Of a stretch of DNA of 64,000 bases, positions 1 to 9,800 are shown piece by piece; positions within the stretch are counted from its first letter, which is position 1, and each line of letters begins with the position of its first letter. The stretch covers positions 1 through 64,000 of the forward strand of contig NZ_WNDO01000017.1 of the NCBI RefSeq assembly GCF_009912395.1, in the 5' to 3' direction. The translations under genes were made by a program, and so were the position numbers. The notes under the pieces were generated by a model. The model ran no database searches. It was not told where the DNA came from and saw only the letters and a list, made by a program, of their open reading frames with translations. This DNA is from Luteibacter sp. Its GTDB lineage: Bacteria > Pseudomonadota > Gammaproteobacteria > Xanthomonadales > Rhodanobacteraceae.

Positions 1-292
1 GCGCGAGCACCGCGCCCTGTTGGAGCAATACGCTTTGATCGCCAGCATGAGTGCCAGAGGCAACTGCTACGACAACGCAGCAATGGAGAGTTGGAACCAC
101 AGTCTGAAGGTCGAGGCCATCCATGGTGAACACCTCGCCACACGGGAGCAGGCCAAGGCTCATGTGTTTGACTACATTGAGGTTGACTACAATCGGATCC
201 GGCTGCACTCGACCCTGGGCTACCTCAGCCCAGAGCAGTACGAGCTGGCCAATGTCGCTTAGATAGGTGTCCGTAAATCAGGGGCAAGATCA
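1..292 (+). mobile_element. Right end of an IS3-family insertion sequence
   Basis: The window opens inside an IS3-like element. The transposase tail is followed by a terminal sequence at 266-292 that reads GGTGTCCGTAAATCAGGGG and ends in AAGATCA, so the outward reading begins TGA, as is usual for IS3-family ends. The left end lies outside the window, so the element cannot be delimited and its completeness is unknown. The boundary at 292 is inferred from the TGA...TCA convention and from the neighbouring minus-strand ORF, which runs straight into it. Confidence 0.75.
2..262 (+). CDS. IS3-family transposase OrfB, C-terminal part (cut by window edge)
   Basis: The frame is open to the left edge and gives the C-terminal end of a DDE integrase-type transposase. 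Visible hallmarks are SMSARGNCYDNAAMESW, which carries the last catalytic Glu, then the segment around RTRL-like RIRLHSTLGYLSP and a short tail. This is the usual end of IS3 OrfB proteins, which move the element by a circular intermediate. An internal TTG at 20 could be mistaken for a start, but residues upstream (REHRALLEQ) continue the same fold, so the real start is outside the window. Confidence 0.88.
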   Translation, partial: REHRALLEQYALIASMSARGNCYDNAAMESWNHSLKVEAIHGEHLATREQAKAHVFDYIEVDYNRIRLHSTLGYLSPEQYELANVA

Positions 293-502
293 TCCCTCGA
301 ACGAGCCACTCGTTAACGACACAGGCCTACCACCATATTCAACTTCCACAATACTCGAATAGGGCCCTTCAAAGCGACTCTGCACAGATAGTCCAAGCGC
401 TTCGGTTACGTACAGAACAAAGGCTTCAAACTGACAGTCTTCATACTCATTGAAGAAAATGAAACACCCCTTGGGCAAAACCTCTTTCGTCATTTTCTTC
501 AT
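290..502 (-). CDS. Small unknown protein, 3' end replaced by the IS end
   Basis: This 70-residue ORF is AT-richer than the chromosome. It has a coding-like composition, with segments such as CFIFFNEYEDCQFEAFVLYV. I do not recognise the family; by position it could be an orphan immunity protein of the CDI locus. Its stop codon TGA (290-292) is exactly the last three bases of the IS3 terminal repeat, so the original C-terminus was probably longer and was lost when the IS inserted. The start ATG lies 15 nt past the stop of the small upstream ORF at 518-643. Confidence 0.5.
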   Translation of the reverse strand: MKKMTKEVLPKGCFIFFNEYEDCQFEAFVLYVTEALGLSVQSRFEGPYSSIVEVEYGGRPVSLTSGSFEG

Positions 503-517
503 AGCTGAGATCCGAAC

Positions 518-643
518 TCACTCATTGTTGCTAACATTGATGTTTTTCGCCGCCGGAAGATTCGGCATGTTCCCCACTGACTCATCGAATGCGAGGCCAC
601 CTGTGCTGAAAAAACAAATCTCAGAAGGTCTACGAAGCGACAT
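518..643 (-). CDS. Possible 41-residue small ORF or toxin-tail fragment
   Basis: The frame reads MSLRRPSEICFFSTGGLAFD and then a Gly/Asn/Pro-rich tail ending in NNE. AAGGAG lies about 11 nt before the ATG, and an in-frame TAA lies just upstream, so as it stands it would be a 41-residue protein. The composition looks more protein-like than the overlapping 71-residue frame at 499-714. It may be a free-standing small gene or the last piece of an old toxin module, placed directly before the next candidate immunity gene. No family is recognised. Confidence 0.3.
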   Translation of the reverse strand: MSLRRPSEICFFSTGGLAFDESVGNMPNLPAAKNINVSNNE

Positions 644-683
644 CCATTCAAGCTCCTTCGGATTTTAGCAAGTATCAACCCCA

Positions 684-1154
684 TCACACAGAGATACGCG
701 GGCCGCATCCCCAAGGAAACCCTGCGCCTTCGAAAAAATCAAGCATTCTCCGTGAGAATCCATAGTTCACATCATCACTCAAAGAATGAATCGGGTTGCT
801 CAACAAGATTTCATCCATGATCTCCGTGCCAAACATCTCCGGTTCCAACCAATATACGGCGCCACCTTTATCAAAAAAGTGTGCGTCAAACGGATTATTT
901 ATTGAAAGCCCCATGACATAGTCAGCCAAATTCATACCATGCGCGGCAAGCCAGCCCTCGTCATGAAGCCCCAGTGCACCGCTCAGCAATCCGGAATGAG
1001 CGAAGTTGACGGCGTACTGCCATCGCAACAAATCTTCTTGAGCGCCTCTACCGCCGATCAACACATCGGGGCTGTATCCAGAAAGTGAAAGCAAATAAGC
1101 GTGATTCTGAAGCCAGAGCATTTCTTCTTCGTTAATAGTCACGATACTTTTCAT
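684..1154 (-). CDS. Unknown 156-residue protein in the orphan CDI region
   Basis: This is a soluble, acidic protein without signal peptide or membrane segment. It is rich in Trp, Leu and Asp (for example EEEMLWLQNHAYLLSLSGYS and GGAVYWLEPEMFG). Size, acidity and position downstream of cdiBAI on the same strand resemble orphan immunity proteins, but I do not recognise a family and assign no function. It lies 76 bp after the preceding 111-residue gene, with no obvious terminator between them, so co-transcription is plausible. Confidence 0.55.
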   Translation of the reverse strand: MKSIVTINEEEMLWLQNHAYLLSLSGYSPDVLIGGRGAQEDLLRWQYAVNFAHSGLLSGALGLHDEGWLAAHGMNLADYVMGLSINNPFDAHFFDKGGAVYWLEPEMFGTEIMDEILLSNPIHSLSDDVNYGFSRRMLDFFEGAGFPWGCGPRISV

Positions 1155-1230
1155 CCAATAGGAGGGCGAGACACGATACGAGCCCCTGAATCAAACAACG
1201 GCGCGTCTGACACCCAGCCATATCCAGATA

Positions 1231-1566
1231 TTAAAGTCTGACGTCATCCGCTTTCATCCCAAAACGCCCCAGCTTTTCAAGCCCAGCGAAAACCGCCTTC
1301 ATGCCAATCATCGTGGACGACGTGTCTTTCCGTATGACGTCGCCCCCTACAGGAAAGAAGGTTACGACAAAGGTGTATATATTCTTTGATCGTTCACTGT
1401 CGATCTTAAAAATGGCGTATCCCTGGTGCCTTAGAAGAACATCCCGGATGACTTCGGCATACTCATCCAGTGAAATGCCTCCCTCCTTGAAGGACAGGTC
1501 GTATCTCAGCGCATAAAGCTCGGCCAATTCATCATCAGACAGCATTGCGCTTTCCCATTCTGCCAT
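1231..1566 (-). CDS. Unknown 111-residue protein in the orphan CDI region
   Basis: A small acidic soluble protein beginning MAEWESAMLSDDELAELYAL. It has an N-terminal amphipathic helical part and a beta-rich middle (YAIFKIDSERSKNIYTFVVT). A purine-rich sequence (GGTAAAG) lies upstream of the ATG. The ATG is 19 nt after the stop of a degraded coding-like frame at 1586 and onward, the spacing expected between a toxin tail and its immunity gene. The family is not recognised; an orphan immunity role is inference from position only. Confidence 0.55.
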   Translation of the reverse strand: MAEWESAMLSDDELAELYALRYDLSFKEGGISLDEYAEVIRDVLLRHQGYAIFKIDSERSKNIYTFVVTFFPVGGDVIRKDTSSTMIGMKAVFAGLEKLGRFGMKADDVRL

Positions 1567-1585
1567 TAGTCTTTACCTTTCGCCC

Positions 1586-1999
1586 TTACGTCCACTCTTC
1601 GATACCTTCCGGTGTTTGCCATGCGATGTCTGCCGGCGCATCCGCTAGCGAAGGATGGATAAGAAATGCCTCTTTTGCGGTCGAGTCCCATCCGGTCGTT
1701 CTCGCATATCCACACCGAGGTGCTGCCCCCCTAGACAGCCCGTAGGCCGACTTACTTACCGATCCGCAGTACGGAGATTCGTCCGGTCGCTGCTGCTCAT
1801 GAGGTGCGGACACACCATGGGCCAGTTGATAGTTCGACATGGATTCCCTCTGCCCTAAACAACATGTCAGATGCGCATGGTACAAGCCGTATTCGCCGAT
1901 ATCACGTACCGTTGTTAGAGGATTTATCCCTAACGATCTCGTATTGTGCGCGAGCAAGCCAATCAGGAGAATGTCCTTCTCTAGAAAGGAATTCTTCAC
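1586..1999 (-). pseudogene. Probable remnant of a toxin or effector C-terminus
   Basis: The last 40 or so codons look coding (TTGWDSTAKEAFLIHPSLAD, ending GIEEWT) and stop 19 nt before the next small gene. The N-terminal two thirds of this frame looks like non-coding read-through. This suggests a short 3' fragment of a former coding region, in the position of a displaced CdiA C-terminus ahead of its immunity gene. Alternatively the whole frame is chance. No toxin family is recognised. Confidence 0.25.
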
Positions 2000-2005
2000 T
2001 TACTC

Positions 2006-2632
2006 ATGCACCCCATGCGAACCCTCCTCCTGTTCATGGCCGCCGCTATCGGTATGCATTCGGCCAACGCTGCGACCGCCGTCGACGAGTGTCCGCTGAA
2101 CTTGTCCCTTAGGACGACCCCAGATGCGTTCGTCGCAAAGCTGACATCAATGCCGTCCTTTCGAACGGAACGAACGCCCGAACGAAAGCCTCTCTTCGGC
2201 CAGTGCAGCTACCAGGCCTCTACTTTGCAGCAATTTGCCATGCCGCCGAATGGCCTTTGCTCGATCGACGGCCAGCTTACCTTCGGATCCATGCTGGAGA
2301 TTCTGGACAGTGAGTCGATCGTGGTATCGCACACCTTCATGATGCTCAAGTCCGACCAGTCCCTCGCCGCCCTGCGCTCCGCACTAGGCAGAATTGCCAC
2401 TTCGGTTTCACCGCAATCCGATCCGTCTGCCTGGAAGACCGATCCCTATACGGTCATCGATGGCGTATACGCGCATGATGGCGATGTCTGGACCATCTTT
2501 CACAAGGTGAAAGACCCCGGCAGTGTGAGCACCGCACCCGACTTCTATGCCGTCACCCACGTGCGCCGTGACTGGTTGGACTTTTCACGAAGGGATCTCA
2601 ATACCTGCAAGGAAATACCGTCAAGCAAGTAG
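2006..2632 (+). CDS. Secreted hypothetical protein, 208 residues
   Basis: An N-terminal signal peptide (MRTLLLFMAAAIGMHSANA, cleavage probably after ANA) precedes a mature domain with four or so Cys residues (DECPLN, FGQCSYQ, NGLCSIDG, NTCKE) that could form disulfides in the periplasm. A second in-frame Met at residue 4 could be the true start. It is the only gene on the plus strand in this region and is flanked by orphan CDI debris. I do not recognise the family. It resembles small periplasmic proteins found as hitchhikers in variable loci, which is inference. Confidence 0.6.
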   Translation: MHPMRTLLLFMAAAIGMHSANAATAVDECPLNLSLRTTPDAFVAKLTSMPSFRTERTPERKPLFGQCSYQASTLQQFAMPPNGLCSIDGQLTFGSMLEILDSESIVVSHTFMMLKSDQSLAALRSALGRIATSVSPQSDPSAWKTDPYTVIDGVYAHDGDVWTIFHKVKDPGSVSTAPDFYAVTHVRRDWLDFSRRDLNTCKEIPSSK

Positions 2633-3109
2633 GGCATGCCATGGCGAAGCCCTCTTACCGACAGCGACGCTGAACATGGCTTGTTTCATGACGACACCGC
2701 TATGAAGGAAGCGGATGCTCACGCATAACCCTGGACTGGGAAACACATGAAGAAATGATGGCCATCAAAATTGGCCATCTACACTAACCGCATAGCACTT
2801 GATGCTTGAGTCCGCCCTCCCCATCCGATCCGATCGGACTTACACACACGATGAGCGCACTCTTCAGCACAACGATGGTGAATAAGTTCCGGGTGTGGCG
2901 ACGCGTCAACATGGAGTCGTTGCACATTGAATTTGAGGCCGAGCTTTTGGGGCCCGCTAGCTGAGATTATCGGAAATCTCTTTTGAATAAGTTGATATAT
3001 CAATCGATGCATGAGCCAAAGAACGCCCCCAGCTCAACACATCCTAGACCAAAGAAAATATCATTTATCAATAACCTCTGTTTCATACTAATTTTTTCGC
3101 CCAGATGAC
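2633..3109. other. Intergenic stretch with one doubtful minus-strand ORF
   Basis: No convincing gene is seen here. The minus strand has a 77-residue frame at 2779-3012 (QKLGLKFNVQRLHVDASPHP, then His/Cys-rich) with uneven composition, no clear ribosome site and no recognised family. It could be a fragment of another lost toxin module. The AT content is locally high around 2970-3100, like the rest of the orphan region. Confidence 0.3.
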
Positions 3110-3412
3110 TCACTCAAGAGAAAATGAAAAGCACTTCTCCCATCCAAATTTTTTGTCTTGCTCAACAACCCGGTCCAACACATTGATAATAGCGTCAAAG
3201 TCTTTTCCCATTTGTATCATCGATGCACCGTGATCCGTCCATACCAATAGGAATGGACGCTCTACACTGGCACTCAGCAGGTCCCATAAGGCATCCAGAT
3301 TCTGGCCATATCGCCCGTGAAGACCAAGACAAGCGGTAAGACAAAGATGAAAATCGCGCTCCTTTCCAACTTTGCTGCCATCAATTTCAATCCTTACAGA
3401 ATTGCATCCATA
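3110..3412 (-). pseudogene. Barstar-like immunity gene without an in-frame start
   Basis: Between two stop codons the minus strand reads 100 residues with the barstar signature. There is an N-terminal beta strand VRIEIDGSKV, then DFHLCLTACLGLHGRYGQNL leading into DALWDLL, then PFLLVW and DFDAIINVLDRV. Barstar-family proteins inhibit barnase-like ribonucleases, and in polymorphic toxin loci they act as immunity proteins. The frame has no ATG, GTG or TTG near its beginning; an in-frame TGA lies directly before it. An ATG at 3411-3409 sits in another frame (MDAIL, then stop), so a small frameshift near the 5' end is likely. It lies 116 bp downstream of cdiI, as an orphan immunity gene would. Confidence 0.72.
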
Positions 3413-3528
3413 TCATTTCGATGGACGAGTGCAGAGGACCTTAGACTCACCCTCAACATAGCGTCATCGCTCCTCGCCATGCCGTCTTAAAACATCAAAC
3501 TGCGATTTAAAACATCACTGCACTCACT

Positions 3529-3885
3529 TCAATCCATACCGAGAGTACTCTTAATCATAAGTACGGCACTCATGAATTGATCAATCTGCGTCTCGGGCAA
3601 TAAGTTTAGAAGTTTATTTAAATTATCACCATCGTAAAAACAAATCGCATCATCCAGATATTCGTTATTCGCCGCATGAACTTTCAAGATGCCATTTTCC
3701 TGCAGAACCACACAGATTGCGGTAAATAATAAACCCCTTTCTTCCGGATACTCCTCTAGTCGCGATTCAACCATTGAATTTGCATACCCCACAGCCTCGG
3801 ATATCGAATATCCGAGCTGCTCCATCGCGCACCTAACATCCTCTCTCGCGGAATTCAAATAATCCAAATACATCCACCTATTCAT
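3529..3885 (-). CDS. cdiI: CdiI-like immunity protein for the CdiA deaminase toxin
   Basis: This 118-residue soluble acidic protein, largely helical by eye (SAREDVRCAMEQLGYSISEA), lies directly after cdiA. I choose the ATG at 3885, which shares its first base with the cdiA stop codon (TGATG). A GTG at 3888 would add one residue. Such coupling ties immunity to toxin synthesis. The gene shares the low GC content of the toxin tip rather than that of the cdiA body, as expected for a toxin-immunity cassette exchanged as a unit. Function is from position; the immunity family was not recognised. It should bind and block the deaminase domain in the cytoplasm. Confidence 0.8.
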   Translation of the reverse strand: MNRWMYLDYLNSAREDVRCAMEQLGYSISEAVGYANSMVESRLEEYPEERGLLFTAICVVLQENGILKVHAANNEYLDDAICFYDGDNLNKLLNLLPETQIDQFMSAVLMIKSTLGMD

Positions 3886-6800
3886 CACTGCTTACCTGTA
3901 AAGACATTTAGCTGAATCCCTGGGTACTTTTCTCGAAATTGCATGATTGCACCTGCGCAACTTGTGCATGACTTCAGTTCCGTATAGATATTAATGCTAC
4001 CTTTAATACCTACGTTATCGCCCAATTGGCGGGCAACATTCTCCAAGATCTTGAACTCACCATCAACGTTTCTTAGGAAAGCCTCTTTTCCATTAACCAC
4101 CCCTCCCTTACCGATAGACATTGGCTCCAGAACTGTCGGGCCAGTGGGCAGAGAAACAAAACCATTCTCGCCATTTTGGAAACTACTAAATGCCCGCATC
4201 TCACTAGAGATGCCCGTGCCCGGCACATCTATGGAGGCTATCGAAATATTACCTTTTTGCTGCCACTCAGCAGGCAAAGTGCTTCTTATTTTTTCTGCTT
4301 GAGATACAAATGCTTGTCGAACTTCAGGAGCACTAGAGTTCGACAAATAGCTTGAAAAAATGAAACGCTCGTCGCCAGGTGCACCTCTCAAGAGATCGTC
4401 GAAACCAGCGCGCCCCAGGAGCTCACCTGCCTCCTTCGCTGTTGCTTTTACAGCTTTACCGGCAACCGTTGCACCTGCAGCCGCCAGCTTACCTGCGCCA
4501 ATCGCACCGCCTATAGCCGCGCCCGTTTGTAGCGCGGCTACCGTCTTCATGACACCACTGACATCTTGTCCGTAGATGCTAGCCATCTGCCGCTTGGACG
4601 AGTCGTCGAACCCCGCGGCGAGGCCCTCACCGATATTCTGTGCCCCTGCAACGAAGCCGTCCTTGAATGCGATGCCCGTGTTGATGGGATGACTCAAGGC
4701 GTCCTTGATCGAACCGGCGAGACCGACCGCGACGTTCTTGCCGACGCCCCACGGATCATCAGTGATCGCGCCACCGATCAATTCGGCATATTTTTTTGAC
4801 TCCTCGGCTACACCTTCTCCGAGCGGTCGGCTCACGGCAGGTCGCACGTATTGCCCAATAAAGTCCCTGTCGACCTCCTGCATGTTCTGAGCCGGCGCAA
4901 AGAACTGCCCCCGCTCCGTCGTAAACATCGCCTGCGGCTTACCCACCTCGTTGGTATACGTCGCTCCGCTATTTGCCAGGAACGCCTGCGCAGCTTCGTC
5001 ATCACCCGCCGGAAGGATGCTCTTCCAGATGAAATCGACATCCTTCGAGGCCTGTTGACCCAGTCTGGCCTTGGCGTCTTCGACCTGCTCAGGCGAAGGT
5101 GCGCAACCGCCGCACTGTTGGCTTGCGAATTTTTCCGCGTTGCCTCGAATCCAGTTGGTTTCGTCCGGGTGTAGCTGACGGTTGTACAGGTCGCCATTCA
5201 GCGCAGCGTTCGCACCATTCCCACGTCCGGTCACGCCACCCACAATGGCGCTTCCCAGCTCCATATAGGTGTTCCATTCCGACGTGCCGGGCTGGACGTT
5301 GTGATCGTAGAGATACTGCTGCATCACATGCGATACGGCTTCGCTGGATGCGCCACCCAGCGCACCTTCAGCGGCGTTTCCGCCACCCAGCGAGGCCATC
5401 GCCGCGCCGACGACGCCGTGCAGGATGACTTTATTACGACCACCGTCCGACCACGCTTCGCGGTCCTGGTCGGTCTTGGCGTTCTCGGCCATCCACTGGG
5501 AAAGACTACCCACGCCTCGCATGCCGACATAACCGGCCTGCGCTGTCAGCTCCTGACGGTCCGCGACCTTCTTGGCGTCGTAGGCATTCTTCAATGCTTC
5601 GTCTTCAAGCGTCGGCTTCCGATCCAACCCGGAGAGATCCTTCCCCGGATCGTTACGAACCACGATGGTGCCTTCGGCGATGCCCGAGCGAGTGTCGCTG
5701 CTGGCGTTGCCATGCTGCGGCGTGGCCGCCGAGATAGCGGTGCCGAGGGCACCGGCGACGTTGCTCGCGATGGTGCTTCCGCCGCTGAAGCTGATCTGGC
5801 TGGCCTTGTACTTGGACTCGTTGTGCAGATCCTCGTAGACAAGGTTGCCCGTGCTCAGCAGGTTCTTCGCCGCGTCGGCGTCACTGGCGATCTTGCCGCC
5901 CACCAGGTGAGTCGTGCCGCCCACGTCGAGCTGGAAGCCGCCTGCGCCGGCCTTGATGCCGCTGACCTCGTTGACGCTGCTGTAGTGGCTGTCGACCTTG
6001 CTCTGGGCGAAGTAAGCGCTGCCGCTGACGAAGCCGCTCTGGGTGATGCCCGCCATTACCTTGCCGCCGGCCTGCATCGTCTTGCTGGCGAAGTCGTCCG
6101 TGTCCTGCTCGCTGCGGATCGTCAGGTTGTTGCCGATGTTGGCGACGACCTGCTGGCCCTTGAGCTGCGCGCCCTGGATCGTCGTGTCGTTGCCGCTGAC
6201 CAGCGTCAGGCGATCGGTCGCATCGATGGTGGTTTCGGCATGCGTGGTGCCGTTGCCGTGGGCTTTGCCCTTGCCGACGCTGGCTTCGGCATAGATGCCC
6301 AGGCCGTTGGTACCGAAGCTGACGCCGACGCCACCGGAGCCGTTCTTGGATTCGCTCTTGAGGCGGTGCTCCTCTTCCTGGCTGAGCAGGTTGATGTCGT
6401 GCGAGGCCGCGAGGGCAACGTTCTTGCCTTCGACCTTGCTGCCTACGATGGTCAGGTCGCCGCCGGTCGCGGCGATCGTCACGTCACCGTTGCTGCGAAT
6501 GCGACTGCCGGCCGTGGTCTCGTCGTAGGTGGTGGTCTTGCTGCTGGCACTCTTACCGCCGATGCCGACCTGGACGTTGAGGCCTTCCTCGCCGGGACCG
6601 TTGCCCCCACGGATGCCCGTGTCCATGGCAATGCCGTAACCATCCTTGATGTCATACGCAGCTCTCGCGGCATACAGCGCCTTGAGACGGTCGTCATCGG
6701 TGTCCTTCGCACCCCTGATCGACTGGCGCGCGTCCATGCCGAGATCCACGAGCTTGCCGCCAAAGCCGCCCGTGATGCCGCCTTCGCTATGGCGCTGGAA

Positions 6801-9800
6801 CTGCGAGCTGCTGACCGAATCCACCGACGCGTCGATCGTCACGTTCTTGCCGACCAGCGTCGTCGCGGTCTGGCTCATTACGTCGGCGCTGGTCAGGTGC
6901 AGGTCGTTGCCGGCGGTCAGCGTCACGCTGCCGTCCGTCGAACCGACCAGGCTTCCGGTGTGCGTGACCTGACGGCTGCTTTCGCCACGGCTGTCCTTCT
7001 GACTGCCGTAGAGCTCGTTGAGGCCGCTGCGTGAGTAGCCCGTGGTGCGCACCGACTTCTCCTGGTCGGTGGCGTAGGTGTTCTCGATCGCGGTCAGGCG
7101 CAGATCGTTACCCGCCGCCAGCAGGACATCGTGCGTAGCGGCGACCTGCACGCCTTCGCCCAGCAGGTTGCGACCGGCGGCCGCAGTCACGGAATCGCCG
7201 CTCAGCGAGGTGCCATGGCCGATGGTCTGCTCGACCGTCTCCTCGCGCTTGGTGGTCTTGCCTTGGTGGACGGGCGCGGCGCCCCGGTTGATGACCAGGC
7301 CGGAACGGCTGGTCTTCGACTCGTGCGTTTCGCTGTACCGATCTTCCGTGGCTGTCAGGTTGATATCGCGGCCAGCGGCGAGTGCCAAAGCGCCGTCCGC
7401 CCTGACGGAAGCGCCCTGGAGCGTCACGTCGTTGCCGGCGGCGATGCTGACGCCATCGCCGGATTTGATCGACGAGCCGACGGCGAGTACATCGTCCGTC
7501 GCATCGTGCGTGCGCGACTTCTTGGACGAGAACAGGCCGGAAGACTTCTTCACCGTGTCCTGCGACCAGGTGTGTTCCTCCTCGCCCGCGTTGAGGTTCA
7601 CGTCGTTCTTGGCGGCCAGGGCCACGCTGCCCTTCTCGCTGCTGATGGCGACGGCCGTGGCATCGATATCATGCCCTGCGCTGACGATCACACCCTTCGT
7701 GCCCGTCAGCTCCGTGCCCTTGAGCGACTGGTCCATCGTGCGCGTGTCGATGATCTTGCGGCCTTCGCGGCCGGCGTCGCTGTGGCGTTCCACGTCGGTG
7801 ACGGCGTTGAGCACCACGTCGTGGCCGGCGCTGATGGCGATCTGGTCGCCGGCCTTTACCTTCGCGCCTTCGCTCACCAGGTCGCGGCCCGCGCCGAGGA
7901 TGGCGTCGCCGCCGGCCTTGATGGCGCTGGCGGTCGCGCTGAGGTCGCGCTTGGCGGTGAGGCTCAGGTCGCCACCGGCACTGATCGGCGCGCGGTCGAG
8001 GGTCAGGTTACGACCCGCGTTGGCGCTGAGGTTACCCGTGGCGGCGATCGAACCGCCCTGGACGAGGCCCAGGCGCGAGGCATCGAGCGGGGCGAGGCTG
8101 TCGCCGAGTTTGATGCCTCCCAGGTCCACGCGGCCGATGCCGGCGCCACTGAGGATGTCGTTGCCCGCGGTAAGCGAGACGTTGCCGCCCTTGAGGGTGC
8201 CCCCGTTGAGGATGTCCTGCGCGGCGGTGACGCTGAGGTTGCCGCCCGCACCGATGTTGCCGCCGTTGAGCAGCGTGCCGGCCTTGAGCGTCGCGTCCTG
8301 GCCGGCCTTGATGCTGCCGGTGTTGGTGAGGTTGCCGGAAGCGTCCAGCAACACCGTCTTGCCGGACATGATGGCGCCGCTCTGCGCCACTTCCTGCGCG
8401 TGCGCGGCGGAGAGGTAGACGACCGGCACGAGCACCTTCTCGCCGTTCACCTCCTGCGTCACCATCCACACGATGTCCTGCGTGAGCCGGCTCATCTGCT
8501 CGGCGGTGAGCGCCACGCCCACCGAAAGCTGGAAGCCGTGGGCCACGTCGGCGCCCGCGTCCATCAGGGCGCGGTACTGCGCCATGGCGTCGGTGTTGTC
8601 GGTGAGGAAACGGCGGCCGGTGAGCGAGGTGATCTGTTCGAGCACCATGCGCTGTTCGTAGAAGCCGTCGCCCAGGCGCTTCATCGTGCTTTCGCCGTTG
8701 AAGCCGAGGCGGCTCATCAGGTAATCGCTGCCGAGGAAGCCGGCTTGCGAGGCGAAGCGCGGATCGGTCTCAATGAGATACGCGCTGCCGCTGCCCGGAC
8801 GCGTGGTGAACAGGCCGTTGTTGGGTACGCGAATCTGGCCGGCCGGAGCATCCGGCGTGCCCACGCTTTGCGAACCCGGACGCGGACCTGCGTTGCGCGT
8901 GTCGCCGCTGAGCGCGTCCACGCCGCCGACACTGCCAGCGCCGGGTGCGTTGCCCAGGCCACCCACGCCGCCAAGATCGACACTGCCGCCCACGGCACCG
9001 ACCGTGCCCGCACCGTTGCCGGACACGCGCGTGCCGCCCTGGTTGCCGCCGAGGCCGACACCCGAGATGGGGTTGCCGGCGGCGTCGACGGTGGTGTTGT
9101 CGATGGTGCGGCCGTGGATCTCCAGCGCGTTGCCGGCGGTCATGCGACCGGAAAGGCCCTGGCCGGGGTCGATCGTGAGCCAGTCCGGACGCTGACCGTC
9201 ACCGATGGCTAGCGTCGCGTCGTTCGTGAAGTCGGCATACTTCTGGAAACCGTCTTCCACCCAGTGACGGCCGCCCTGGTGCGAGATCGATTCCCAGCCG
9301 GTCCACCATTGCACCTGGCGGCTGAGCGTACCGGTCGGATTCCAGCCGATGTTGCGGATGACTTCGCCGCCCACATTGCTGTCGCCTGCGGGCAGGCTAC
9401 CGCCGGCGCCGTTGACGGTGAGGTTGCGGGCCGCGGCGATGGTGGACTTGTCGTTGAGCACCGATCCGATGAGTGTGATGTCGCCACCGGCCGCGATGCG
9501 GCCTTCCGCGCTCGTGCGCGTGAGGCGCTGGATCGAGGTCAGGGTGTCGATGTACACCGCCTTGAAGGTGTCCGGACTACCCTTGCCGTAGGGATAACCG
9601 CGGCAACGATGGTTGTCGCTCTTGAGGTCGTAGCAGTGACCTTCCACCCATTTGATTTCAGCGGCGTCGACGATCTGGCTCTGATCGACGTACGGCGGCT
9701 TGTGCGTCGGATCGGGATCGTCGTAGCGATAGCGGACGATGTTGTCGGTGGTGTGCCTGTTAGCCAGCTGCTCCGCCGCGTTCAACACGTAGGTGTCGGT

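Noticed and set aside
499..714. 71-residue minus-strand frame overlapping the next gene by ATGA
   Set aside because: The overlap is suggestive, but composition is non-coding and the competing frame at 518-643 looks better.
5301..9212. 577- and 693-residue plus-strand frames opposite cdiA
   Set aside because: Also antisense shadows with low-complexity composition and no recognisable domain or ribosome site.
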